Source of the DNA: an uncultured Flavonifractor sp.
GTDB lineage: Bacteria > Bacillota > Clostridia > Oscillospirales > Oscillospiraceae
DNA: 36,106 bases
Assembly (NCBI RefSeq): GCF_944387675.1
Contig: NZ_CALXFV010000009.1
Coordinates: forward strand, 1 to 36,106
Reading direction: 5' to 3'
Below, piece after piece: positions 16,837 through 24,590 of the stretch. Position numbers and translations under genes: made by a program. The notes below the pieces were generated by a model. It saw nothing but the letters and a program-made list of their open reading frames with translations. It made no database searches and had not been told where the DNA came from. The stretch's first letter is position 1. Each line of letters starts with the position of its first letter.

Positions 16837-18861
16837 TTACTTCTTCTCAATGCTCACCGTCACGGTGTAGTCGCCGATCAGCACATTGAGCGCGTCGGGC
16901 AGGCCGTTCACGGGGATCAGATCCGCCACATTGCCGCGGCCCATATTGGTCAGAAGCTCCACCAGCTTCTGGGCCATGGCGCTGTAGCTGTCGTCATCCA
17001 GGGTGACCGTGGCGGTCGCCAGAGTCACGCTTTCCTTGCCGTACAGCACGCCGTCCTTGTCGGCCAGGAAGCTGGCCAGGCTGTCATCGTACGTATATTT
17101 GACCTTGTAACCCTCGGTGTTCTTGTTGTCCAGGCGGTCCAGATAGCTCTGATAGAAGTCCGCGTCCTTATCCAGCACCTTCCAGAAGGCAACCGCACCG
17201 TTTACATTGCTCTCAACCAGGCTCGTATAGTCCGCGGCATCCTTGATCTTCAAGGTGCCATTCCCGGGATTGGTCACAAACTTGTCGGGGCTGTTCACAG
17301 CGTACAGAGCCTCGACCTTCTCCCGCTCAGCCTCGTTCAGGGTTACGCCCAGCTTCTCCTCCACCTTGGAGATGGCCTTGTCCAGGGTCTCCGGATCCTC
17401 GTACTTCGTAACCGCCTTCCGGTAATAGGCGCCCAGATTCACGTCGGTCATCACCATAACGGGCTTCTGCTCGGGCAGAACCACAGGCTGGCCGGCGGGC
17501 GTGTTGTTTACTACTTTCTGAATCTCCAACAGCTCCGTCTGATAGTCGCCAACCGCGGTCTTAATGGCAGTGGGGGTCATGCCTTCAACGGCCTGCTCCA
17601 GAGCAGCATTTCCGGCCACGTACTCGTTCAGCTTGGTCTCAATCTCCTCGTCAGTCCAGACGTTGACTACCTCATTGGCCTTCTCAATCAGCTTGTTCAG
17701 AGCAGCCACATCGGTCTCGGTCAGGGTCACGTTGCCGCCCTTCTGGAGCTTCTCTACCAGGTTCTCCAGATCAGCCTGGCTTACAGTGGTACGGCTGTTG
17801 CCGTTGTCGCTGTTCAGAGTGGCCAGATTCACGGCCACCTTCATGGAGATCACACCAGCCTTGGTGACGGTAATCTCTACCGTCTGGTCGTTCACGGTCT
17901 GGGTGGTGGTTCTGTCCTTGGCCAGGACCTTGCCCAGGGCAAAGTCAATGGCGTTGAACAGCGCAGTCTTGTTTTCTCCGCTGATCATGTCAGTGGCAAT
18001 CTGTTCCAGGGTCACGTCGTCTTCGGCAGACTCCATGGAGTAGCTGGCCAGCAGGTTCAGCGTCTTGTTGTCTGTGGCGTCGGACTTGGTCACCAGATCC
18101 GCCTTTACCAGATAGGTAACAGGACTCTCAGAGGGCTCCGTGGAGGGAGTAGGAGTGGGAGTGGGTGTGGGAGTGGGCTGGTCGCCACCACCACCGCCAC
18201 TGCTACCGCCGCCGCCACCCTTGACCATCCAGCTCAGGCGGGAGATCACAGCGGCCACCTCGGCACGGGTAGAGGTATCCAGAGGCTTAAAGTAACCCTT
18301 GTCGTTGCCCTCAATCAGGCCCCAGGCCCGGCAGTTCTTCACCGCGGTCACCGCGTAATCGCTGACATCCGCCGCGTCGGGGAAGGTCTCATTGGAACCG
18401 GCCTTCTCATGGGTCTTGTTATAGGTCTTCTCATAATAGGTGATGTACCGGTCCATGATCACGCACATCTGCTCACGGGTAATCGACGCCTCGGGGTTAA
18501 AGAGGTTGCCGCCGATGCCGTTGATGATCTCGTGCTCCGCGGCCCACTTCACCGCGTCGGTGTACCAAGTGTCCTCCGGCACATCCAGGAAGGTGGGCGC
18601 ATCCTTGCTGGGCTTGGCGTCCTCCAGACGGGCCAGCACGGTGACAAACATGGCACGGGTCATGTTCTCCTCAGGCGCAAACAGATCGCCGCTGATACCA
18701 ACCATGTACTCCTTCTCGGAGACATAGTCTACGTACTCATAGTACCAGTCCGTCTGTTTTACGTCCTTAAACACCTCGACGTCCACAGCCGCCACGGTGC
18801 CGAGGATGGTGGAACTCAGCAGGGCTACTGCCAAGCACACCGACAGGATCTTCTTCTTCAC
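16837..18861 (-). CDS. Large secreted SLH-domain protein, probable abundant surface protein
   Basis: A 674-residue exported protein. It has a signal peptide (residues 1-25, MKKKILSVCLAVALLSSTIL with an AxA-type end). Three SLH repeats follow: about 30-78 (FKDVKQTDWYYEYVDYVSE), about 90-140 (FLDVPEDTWYTDAVKWAAE) and about 160-213 (RAEVAAVISRLSW). Next is a very flexible linker of two Gly runs and a (PT)5-type stretch (about 216-245). The final 430 residues are rich in Asp, Val, Thr, Lys and Ala, lack cysteine, and match no family I recognise. GGAGA lies about 9 nt before the ATG. The strong promoter and long leader suggest high expression, as for S-layer proteins; that is inference. Confidence 0.88.
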   Translation of the reverse strand: MKKKILSVCLAVALLSSTILGTVAAVDVEVFKDVKQTDWYYEYVDYVSEKEYMVGISGDLFAPEENMTRAMFVTVLARLEDAKPSKDAPTFLDVPEDTWYTDAVKWAAEHEIINGIGGNLFNPEASITREQMCVIMDRYITYYEKTYNKTHEKAGSNETFPDAADVSDYAVTAVKNCRAWGLIEGNDKGYFKPLDTSTRAEVAAVISRLSWMVKGGGGGSSGGGGGDQPTPTPTPTPTPSTEPSESPVTYLVKADLVTKSDATDNKTLNLLASYSMESAEDDVTLEQIATDMISGENKTALFNAIDFALGKVLAKDRTTTQTVNDQTVEITVTKAGVISMKVAVNLATLNSDNGNSRTTVSQADLENLVEKLQKGGNVTLTETDVAALNKLIEKANEVVNVWTDEEIETKLNEYVAGNAALEQAVEGMTPTAIKTAVGDYQTELLEIQKVVNNTPAGQPVVLPEQKPVMVMTDVNLGAYYRKAVTKYEDPETLDKAISKVEEKLGVTLNEAEREKVEALYAVNSPDKFVTNPGNGTLKIKDAADYTSLVESNVNGAVAFWKVLDKDADFYQSYLDRLDNKNTEGYKVKYTYDDSLASFLADKDGVLYGKESVTLATATVTLDDDSYSAMAQKLVELLTNMGRGNVADLIPVNGLPDALNVLIGDYTVTVSIEKK

Positions 18862-19053
18862 GTTAACATCTCCTTCTTATTCCCCAATTTTATTTGTTCT
18901 TCCTTGTATTGATACGGCTCTGCAAAGCACGCGGCCGCTGCCCGATGCTCCGCTGGCCTTGGCACTCATCTCCTTTTCCGCCCACGGTCGGCAGATTTTC
19001 CGGTGTGGACGCTTTGTCGACCGCCAAGGCGGTATGCACCGACACTTTCTATG
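18862..19053 (-). promoter_or_regulatory. Long structured 5' leader of the SLH gene, candidate cis-regulatory RNA
   Basis: From the predicted start (about 19047) to the ATG is about 185 nt, unusually long and GC-rich. Several helices can be drawn: 19020-19025 with 19028-19033 (ACCGCC/GGCGGT) enclosed by 19001-19005 with 19037-19041, and 18988-18994 with 18938-18945 (one bulge). I could not match it to the c-di-GMP-I, c-di-AMP (ydaO) or cobalamin riboswitch consensus as I remember them. Confidence 0.4.
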
Positions 19054-19082
19054 ATGATACCAAACCTGCGCTCAAATATCAA
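19054..19082 (-). promoter_or_regulatory. Strong sigma-A promoter of the large SLH gene
   Basis: On the minus strand: TTGATA (19082-19077), a 17-bp spacer, TATCAT (19059-19054). An A-rich tract (about 19084-19099) directly upstream of the -35 box looks like an UP element. Confidence 0.8.
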
Positions 19083-19120
19083 GCAATTTTTCTTTTTTTA
19101 CACGATCTGGTATAATCAAT

Positions 19121-19675
19121 TTACTCAGGATCATTCAGCCGCACCAGATGAAGGTGGTCCTCCCACCGGTCGTTGATCCTCAAATAGTGCCTGGACAAGC
19201 CCTCCTCCTCATATCCTGCCTTCTCCGCCGCCCGGCGGGAGGCCAGATTCCGGGGCATGATGTTGGCCTCGATCCGATGAAGGCCCAGCACCCGAAAGCC
19301 CCAGCCGGTAACCGCCTCAATGGCCTCGCTGCCGTAGCCCCGGCCCCAGAGGGCGGCATCCACTTTATAGGAGAGAAAGCAGGACTGGAAGGCCCCCCGG
19401 ACAATTTCGTTCAGGCCCACCAAACCCACCACCTTTCCCGGCTGCCCGGGCCGCACCAGAAGGAAGCGAAAGCTGCGCCCCGCCTCCGCCTGCGCCAGGT
19501 CCCGGCTCAGCCGTTCCCGCTGCCCCCCGGCGGAGAAAAATTCCTCCGGCTGCACCGGGTCGAAGGGGGCAAACGCCGCCCGATTCCGGCGGTAAAAAGC
19601 GGCTGCCGCCTCCGCCAGGGCCGGCTGGGCGGCCAGGTAGTACAGGCGGGCGGAGCGGAATACATAGCGCACCAT
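19121..19675 (-). CDS. GNAT-family N-acetyltransferase (RimJ/RimL-like)
   Basis: A 184-residue acetyltransferase of the GNAT fold, which moves acetyl from acetyl-CoA to an amine. The RimJ/RimL-type pattern is clear: GKVVGLVGLNEIVRG strand pair, YKVDAALWGRGYGSEAI with the acetyl-CoA pyrophosphate loop (GRGYGSEA), HRIEANIMPRNLASRRAAEKAGYEEEG, and a closing strand with HLHLVRL. The substrate may be a ribosomal-protein N-terminus, an amino acid or a small amine; sequence does not tell. ATG 19673-19675 is chosen; GTG at 19687 or 19672 are alternatives, the latter with better ribosome-site spacing. It is a single gene with its own promoter, upstream of the SLH promoter. Confidence 0.88.
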   Translation of the reverse strand: MVRYVFRSARLYYLAAQPALAEAAAAFYRRNRAAFAPFDPVQPEEFFSAGGQRERLSRDLAQAEAGRSFRFLLVRPGQPGKVVGLVGLNEIVRGAFQSCFLSYKVDAALWGRGYGSEAIEAVTGWGFRVLGLHRIEANIMPRNLASRRAAEKAGYEEEGLSRHYLRINDRWEDHLHLVRLNDPE

Positions 19676-19707
19676 CTTCCTCCACACCTCTCCAGCCGGT
19701 TTTTTGT

Positions 19708-19736
19708 ATTATAACACAGTGTTTTGCTCTTTGCAC
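19708..19736 (-). promoter_or_regulatory. Promoter for the GNAT gene
   Basis: On the minus strand, GTGCAA (19736-19731), a 17-bp spacer and a perfect TATAAT (19713-19708). The -35 box is weak. Confidence 0.6.
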
Positions 19737-19799
19737 TCCCTAATTTTTTCCGCTCCGCCGCCTTTCGCCGTATTGGGAGAAATCCAGGGGGGTTAGGGG

Positions 19800-19829
19800 T
19801 TGACAGTGCCGGAACAAGCGCGCTATACT
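19800..19829 (+). promoter_or_regulatory. Sigma-A promoter of the six-gene surface-acylation operon
   Basis: Perfect TTGACA (19800-19805), an 18-bp spacer and TATACT (19824-19829). The predicted start is near 19836, giving a leader of about 94 nt before ATG 19930. No other promoter of this quality is seen until 26190. Confidence 0.82.
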
Positions 19830-19929
19830 GACCAAGGCAGAGGAAACTCTGCCTGTTTTGCTATACCTTTTTTACGCCGTCCTCCGTCCGGCACGGCGTA
19901 TATCAATCAAGAGAAAGAAGAGAAGAAAC

Positions 19930-21237
19930 ATGGTGGAAGGGCAAACGCATTCCGTCCGCTCCGGCCGGCGCAGGCCGCCCCCGCTTTGGCTGGCCGCCGG
20001 CCTGTGCGTCCTGGTGGCGCTGCTTCTGGGAATCGCCGCCCTGACCCGCAGCCCGGCCTCTGCGCCGGAGCACGCTTCCCTTATCTCAGACACCCCCGAG
20101 GCAGTCCAAGATACCCAGCCGCCGGTGATCTCCGGCGCTCGGGATCTGACGGTGGCGGTGGGAGAGAGCGTCGCCTACCGCGCCGGGGTCTCTGTCAGCG
20201 ACGACGTGGATGAGGACGTCCCGCTCCAGGTGGACGCCGGCGGAGTCAACCTGTCGGTACCCGGGGAATACCAGGCCCTCTACTGGGCGGAGGACACCGC
20301 CGGCAACCGGGCGGAGGTATCTGTCACCGTCACGGTGGTGGAGACCGTCACCGTAGACGACGAGAGCACCGGCGAGACCGAGGACGTGGTGGAGGCGGAC
20401 AGCACCGAGATCACCCTGGAGCTGGTAAATGAGCTGGCGGATGAGATCCTGGCCGACATCACCAACGTCTCCATGAGCCAGCGGGAAAAGGCCCTGGCCA
20501 TTTACAACTACGTCCATAACAACATGAACTATATCGGCACCTCCGACAAGTCCAGCTGGCTGGTGGGGGCATATGTGGGCTTCACCCGCCGCAGCGGGGA
20601 CTGCTACAACTACTTTGCCTGCTCCAAGGCCCTGCTCACCCGGGCTGGGATTCCCAACGTGGATCTGACCCGGGTGGGAGGCAACTCCCGCCACTACTGG
20701 CAGCTGGTGGACGTGGGGAGCGGCTACTACCACTTTGACGCCTGTCCCCACCCCAACAGCTACCCGCTGTACTCCTTCCTGCTCACCGAGGCGGAGGTGC
20801 AGGCCTACACCCAGCAGTGCAGCAGCATTCGCAAGAATTATTATGTCTACGACTACGACGCCTGTCCGGTAGAGGTGGTGCAGGGCAGCGCCCCGGTGAC
20901 CCCCGCACCCAAGCCGACCGCTGCTCCCACTCCCGTGCCGGAGGCCACGCCCACCGGGACGGCCTTGCCGGAGATCACGGCCACGGCCTCTCCGGAGGTC
21001 TCCCCCACCCTGACCCCCGCGCCGGAGGTCACGCCCACCGCCTCTCCCGCAATCACCCAAACCCCTGTGGTGACGGAGAGCCCGGCGGCCAGCGCTACTC
21101 CCGCCCCCTCGGCCTCCGCCGGACCGGAGGCCAGCCCCAGCCCGGCCCCTACCCCTCTCCCGCCGGCGGAGACCGGCACAGTTGAGACACCGGCCATGAC
21201 ACCGGAGAATCCGGAGGATACCGCAAGTGCAGCGTAA
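19930..21237 (+). CDS. Membrane-anchored transglutaminase-like protein with Ig-like domain and Pro/Thr-rich tail
   Basis: A 435-residue protein. It has a basic N-end and one membrane anchor (about 18-39), an Ig-like domain of the DUF5011 type (about 63-140: TQPPVISGARDLTVAVGESV to DTAGNRAEVSVTV), a linker with many acidic residues (about 142-160), and a transglutaminase-like domain (about 165-315) with the full triad: Cys225 in SGDCYNYF, His255 in SRHYWQLVD, Asp270 in YHFDAC. The last 115 residues are a low-complexity Pro/Thr/Ala/Ser/Glu tail suited to crossing the wall or carrying glycans. The domain probably faces outside and acts as a protease, amidase or crosslinker. The start ATG 19930 has a weak ribosome site. 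The stop overlaps the next gene by 11 nt. Confidence 0.85.
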   Translation: MVEGQTHSVRSGRRRPPPLWLAAGLCVLVALLLGIAALTRSPASAPEHASLISDTPEAVQDTQPPVISGARDLTVAVGESVAYRAGVSVSDDVDEDVPLQVDAGGVNLSVPGEYQALYWAEDTAGNRAEVSVTVTVVETVTVDDESTGETEDVVEADSTEITLELVNELADEILADITNVSMSQREKALAIYNYVHNNMNYIGTSDKSSWLVGAYVGFTRRSGDCYNYFACSKALLTRAGIPNVDLTRVGGNSRHYWQLVDVGSGYYHFDACPHPNSYPLYSFLLTEAEVQAYTQQCSSIRKNYYVYDYDACPVEVVQGSAPVTPAPKPTAAPTPVPEATPTGTALPEITATASPEVSPTLTPAPEVTPTASPAITQTPVVTESPAASATPAPSASAGPEASPSPAPTPLPPAETGTVETPAMTPENPEDTASAA

Positions 21238-22726
21238 CGTATTGGAATATCTGGAGGCCACCGCCCCCCGGCTGCCGGACAAGGTGGCCTTCACCAACGG
21301 CACCGACAGCCTCACCTTTTCCCAGCTCTCCCGAGCGGCCCGGGGCATCGGCACCTGGCTGGCGGGCCAGGGGCTGCGTCATGAGCCGGTGGTGGTGTTT
21401 ATGGAGAAGCATCCCCACTCCATCGCCGCCTTCTTCGGAGTGGTGTACGCCGGGTGCTTCTACGTCCCCATTGACGAGGAGATGCCTCCCTACCGGGTGG
21501 AGCTTATCTTCCAGACCCTGCGCCCCCGGGCGGTGCTGTGCGACGCAAAGACCCGCCCCCAGGCGGAGGCCCTGGGCTACGGGGGCATTTTGTGTCATTA
21601 TGAGGACGCGGCGGAGACAGAGCCGGACGACGGCGTTCTCGCCGCCATCCGGGCCGGGCAGCTGGACACCGACCCGCTGTACATCGTCTTCACTTCCGGC
21701 TCCACCGGGGTACCCAAGGGAGTGGTAGCCTGCCACCGGTCGGTGATCGACTACATTGAGCAGCTCTCCGCCACCCTGGGCTTCTCCCAGGAGACGGTGT
21801 TCGGCAACCAGACTCCCCTGTACTTTGACGCCTGTCTGAAGGAGCTCTACCCCACCATCAAGTTCGGTGCCACCACCTATTTGATTCCCAAGGGGCTGTT
21901 CCTCTTCCCCATCAAGCTGGTGGAGTATCTCAACCAGTATAAAATCAACACCGTGTGCTGGGTGGTGTCCGCCCTCACCATGATCTCCGGCCTGCGGGTA
22001 CTGGAGAAGCACGTGCCGGAGCACCTCCACACCATCGCCTTCGGCAGCGAGGTGTTCCCCATCCGGCAGTTCCAGCTGTGGCGGCAGGCCCTGCCCCATG
22101 CCAGCTTCACCAACCTGTACGGTCCCACCGAGGCCACGGGCATGAGCTGTTACTACCATGTGGAGCGGGACTTCGGCCCCGACGAGGTGATCCCCATCGG
22201 CCGGCCCTTTCCCAACACCGGCATTTTACTGCTCACCGAGGACAACCGGGAAGCCGCTCCCGGGGAGCTGGGGGAGATCTGCATCAAGGGTACCTGCCTC
22301 ACCATGGGCTATTACCGGATGCAGTCAAAGACGGCGGAGTGCTTTGTGCAGAATCCGCTGAACGACGCCTATCCCGAGCTTATTTACCGCACCGGCGATT
22401 TGGGCCGGTACAATGAGCGGGGGGAGCTGGTGTTCGTCTCCCGGAAGGACTTTCAGATTAAGCACATGGGCCACCGCATTGAATTGCAGGAGATTGAAGT
22501 GGTGGCCGCCATGCACCCCGAGACGGCCCAGGCCTGCGCGGTGTACGACGGGGCGAAGGATAAAATCTGTCTCTACTACACCGGTACGGCGGAGCCGGCC
22601 CGGCTCACCGCCTTTTTAAAGGAGAAGCTGCCCAGATACATGCTGCCCAACCGGCTGGAACGTCTGGACAGAATGCCCCTCACCCCCAACGGCAAGGTGG
22701 ACCGGAAGGCGTTGGCGGCAAATTAA
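21227..22726 (+). CDS. AMP-forming adenylation enzyme, DltA-like
   Basis: A 499-residue acyl-adenylating enzyme of the ANL superfamily. It should activate a carboxylic or amino acid with ATP and load it on the carrier encoded next. Core motifs are intact: FTSGSTGVPKGV (about 155-166), YFDACLKELYP (199-209), NLYGPTE (296-302), YRTGDLG (387-393), and PNGKVDR with catalytic Lys490. The whole layout is that of DltA/NRPS A domains: Asp201 in FDAC sits where these bind the substrate amine, which suggests an amino acid, but other pocket residues do not look like DltA. Start GTG 21227 with GGAGG 10 nt upstream; it overlaps the transglutaminase-like gene by 11 nt. The substrate is unknown. Confidence 0.88.
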   Translation: MQRNVLEYLEATAPRLPDKVAFTNGTDSLTFSQLSRAARGIGTWLAGQGLRHEPVVVFMEKHPHSIAAFFGVVYAGCFYVPIDEEMPPYRVELIFQTLRPRAVLCDAKTRPQAEALGYGGILCHYEDAAETEPDDGVLAAIRAGQLDTDPLYIVFTSGSTGVPKGVVACHRSVIDYIEQLSATLGFSQETVFGNQTPLYFDACLKELYPTIKFGATTYLIPKGLFLFPIKLVEYLNQYKINTVCWVVSALTMISGLRVLEKHVPEHLHTIAFGSEVFPIRQFQLWRQALPHASFTNLYGPTEATGMSCYYHVERDFGPDEVIPIGRPFPNTGILLLTEDNREAAPGELGEICIKGTCLTMGYYRMQSKTAECFVQNPLNDAYPELIYRTGDLGRYNERGELVFVSRKDFQIKHMGHRIELQEIEVVAAMHPETAQACAVYDGAKDKICLYYTGTAEPARLTAFLKEKLPRYMLPNRLERLDRMPLTPNGKVDRKALAAN

Positions 22727-22749
22727 GAAGAATAAAGGAGCGTTGCATC

Positions 22750-22977
22750 ATGGAAGAACTGCTGGACATTCTCAAGGAGCTCCACCCCGACGTGGACTTC
22801 GAGCACTGCACCACCCTCATTGACGACAAGATTCTGGACTCCATCGACATTGTCTCCCTGGTGGCGGAGATTAACGACGCCTTTGACGTGGCGGTACCCG
22901 CCGAGGAGATTGTGCCGGAAAACTTCAACTCCGCTCAGGCCCTGTGGGAGATGATCCAGCGGCTGGATGAGGCGTAA
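22750..22977 (+). CDS. Acyl/aminoacyl carrier protein, DltC-like
   Basis: A 75-residue acidic, four-helix carrier protein with the phosphopantetheine attachment site at Ser31 in DKILDSIDIVSLV (DSID in place of the common DSLD). It would receive the group activated by the upstream adenylation enzyme and hand it to the MBOAT protein. GGAG lies 10 nt before ATG. It lies 23 bp after the adenylation gene and 9 bp before the MBOAT gene. Length and charge fit DltC (about 78 residues) better than the longer fatty-acid ACP, and the neighbours decide the assignment. Confidence 0.88.
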   Translation: MEELLDILKELHPDVDFEHCTTLIDDKILDSIDIVSLVAEINDAFDVAVPAEEIVPENFNSAQALWEMIQRLDEA

Positions 22978-22986
22978 GCACGACCC

Positions 22987-24579
22987 ATGAGTTTTGCGTC
23001 TGCACAATTCCTGGGCTTTTTCGCGGTGCTCTTTCTTCTGTACTATCTCATCCCCAGGCGGCACCAGTGGAAGCTGCTGCTTTTGGGCAGTCTGTTCTTC
23101 TACTACTTCGCCGGATGGTACTGCCTCATTTACATCGGCGCCACCACCGTCACCACCTATCTGGCGGCCCGGAAGGTGGGGGCTCTCCAGCAGGAGCAGT
23201 ACGCCTGGCTGAAGGAGCACCGCTCCCAGCTGGACAAGGAGCAGCGCAAGGCCTGCAAGGCCGCCGGGAAGAAGGTGCGCTGGCGGTGGACCCTGGCCTG
23301 CCTGCTGGTGAACTTCGGCATTCTGGCGGTGGTGAAATACACCGACTTCGTGCTGGGCAACGTCAACGGCGTTCTCTCCGCCTTCGGCTCTGCCGCCCGG
23401 CTGCCCATGGCCGGTCTGGTGCTACCCATGGGCATTTCCTTCTATACCTTTCAGGCCATGGGCTACCTGATCGACGTATACTGGGGCAAGTATCCCCCGG
23501 AGCGCAGTCTGGGCAAGTTTGCCCTGTTCGTCACCTTCTTCCCCCAGCTCATTCAGGGTCCCATCAGCCGGTTCTCCGATCTGAGCCAGAGCCTGTACAG
23601 CGAGCACCGCTGGAACTCCCGGCAGATTGCCATGGGAGGCATGCGGGTGTTGTGGGGTCTGGCCAAAAAGCTCATTGTGGCCGACCGGCTGGCCATTCCC
23701 CTGCGGGAGCTGGTGGCCGCCCCGGAGGCATATACCGGGGTGTACGTACTGGCGGTGATGTTCCTCTACGCCGTGCAGCTGTACGCCGACTTCACCGGCG
23801 GCATCGACATCACCATCGGCGTGTCCCAGATGCTGGGCGTCCAGGTCACCGAGAACTTTGAGCGGCCCTTCTTCTCCAAGAACATCGCCGAGTACTGGCG
23901 GCGCTGGCACATCACCATGGGGACCTGGTTTCGGGACTACGTGTTCTATCCCCTGTCGGTGAGCAAGAGCGTGCTGAAGCTCCACCAGAAGGCGCGGGCC
24001 AAGCTGGGGGAGCCGGGCAAGCGGGTGTCTGTGTACCTGTGTACCATGCTGCTGTGGTTTGTCACCGGCGTGTGGCACGGGGCCAGCTGGAACTTCATCG
24101 TCTGGGGCCTGCTCAACGGGGTGGTCATCCTGGTCTCCCAGGAGTGCGAGCCCCTGTACGCCCGCTTCCACGGGCGCTTCCCCGGGCTGAAGGGTACCTT
24201 CGGCTACCGGCTGTTTGAGGTGGGCCGCACCTTTGTGCTGATGAGCGCCATCCGGGTGCTGGACGTGTACCGGGACGTACCCCTCACCTTCCGGCAGGTT
24301 GGCACCGTCTTTACCGCCTTCCGCCCCTCGGTGCTGTGGGACGGCTCCTTCCTGGCGCTGGGCCTCACCGGGGCGGACTGGCTTGTGGCAGCCCTCGGCA
24401 CCCTGACCATGCTGGCCTGTTCCCTGCTGGGCCGCCGGGAGCCCGTGCGGCAGCGGCTGGTCCGCCGCAACCCCAACCTGGCCTGGGGCGGCTGCGCGGC
24501 GCTGGTGGTGTGCATGGTCATCTTCGGCATCTACGGCATCGGTTTTGACGCCACCCAATTCATTTACAACCAGTTCTGA
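22987..24579 (+). CDS. MBOAT-family membrane O-acyltransferase, DltB/AlgI-like
   Basis: A 530-residue polytopic membrane protein of the MBOAT family, which moves an acyl or aminoacyl group across the membrane onto an extracellular acceptor. It starts MSFASAQFLGFFAVLFLLYY, typical of AlgI-type members, and has about ten hydrophobic segments. The signature EYWRRWHITMGTWFRDYVFYPL contains His308, and the catalytic His364 lies in GVWHGASWNFIVWG; both are present. An Arg/Lys-rich cytoplasmic loop at about 60-100 is longer than usual. At 530 residues it is longer than typical DltB (about 400) and closer to AlgI/PatA-type acyltransferases. It lies between the carrier and the SGNH-like gene. Confidence 0.9.
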   Translation: MSFASAQFLGFFAVLFLLYYLIPRRHQWKLLLLGSLFFYYFAGWYCLIYIGATTVTTYLAARKVGALQQEQYAWLKEHRSQLDKEQRKACKAAGKKVRWRWTLACLLVNFGILAVVKYTDFVLGNVNGVLSAFGSAARLPMAGLVLPMGISFYTFQAMGYLIDVYWGKYPPERSLGKFALFVTFFPQLIQGPISRFSDLSQSLYSEHRWNSRQIAMGGMRVLWGLAKKLIVADRLAIPLRELVAAPEAYTGVYVLAVMFLYAVQLYADFTGGIDITIGVSQMLGVQVTENFERPFFSKNIAEYWRRWHITMGTWFRDYVFYPLSVSKSVLKLHQKARAKLGEPGKRVSVYLCTMLLWFVTGVWHGASWNFIVWGLLNGVVILVSQECEPLYARFHGRFPGLKGTFGYRLFEVGRTFVLMSAIRVLDVYRDVPLTFRQVGTVFTAFRPSVLWDGSFLALGLTGADWLVAALGTLTMLACSLLGRREPVRQRLVRRNPNLAWGGCAALVVCMVIFGIYGIGFDATQFIYNQF

Positions 24580-24590
24580 GGAGGCCGGAG

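Noticed and set aside
15724-18912. A plus-strand reading frame of over 1000 codons opposite both SLH genes, and similar long frames opposite the ATPase genes and pcrA
   Set aside because: The GC-rich third positions of the real genes leave few stops on the other strand. The products are rich in His, Gln, Gly and Leu, have no domain, and have no ribosome site.
18862-19047. c-di-GMP-I, c-di-AMP or cobalamin riboswitch in the SLH leader
   Set aside because: The conserved core sequences of these classes, as I know them, are not found; only generic helices can be drawn.
19111-19116. TATAAT on the plus strand
   Set aside because: There is no suitable -35 box and no plus-strand gene within 700 bp; it lies in the end region of the GNAT gene.
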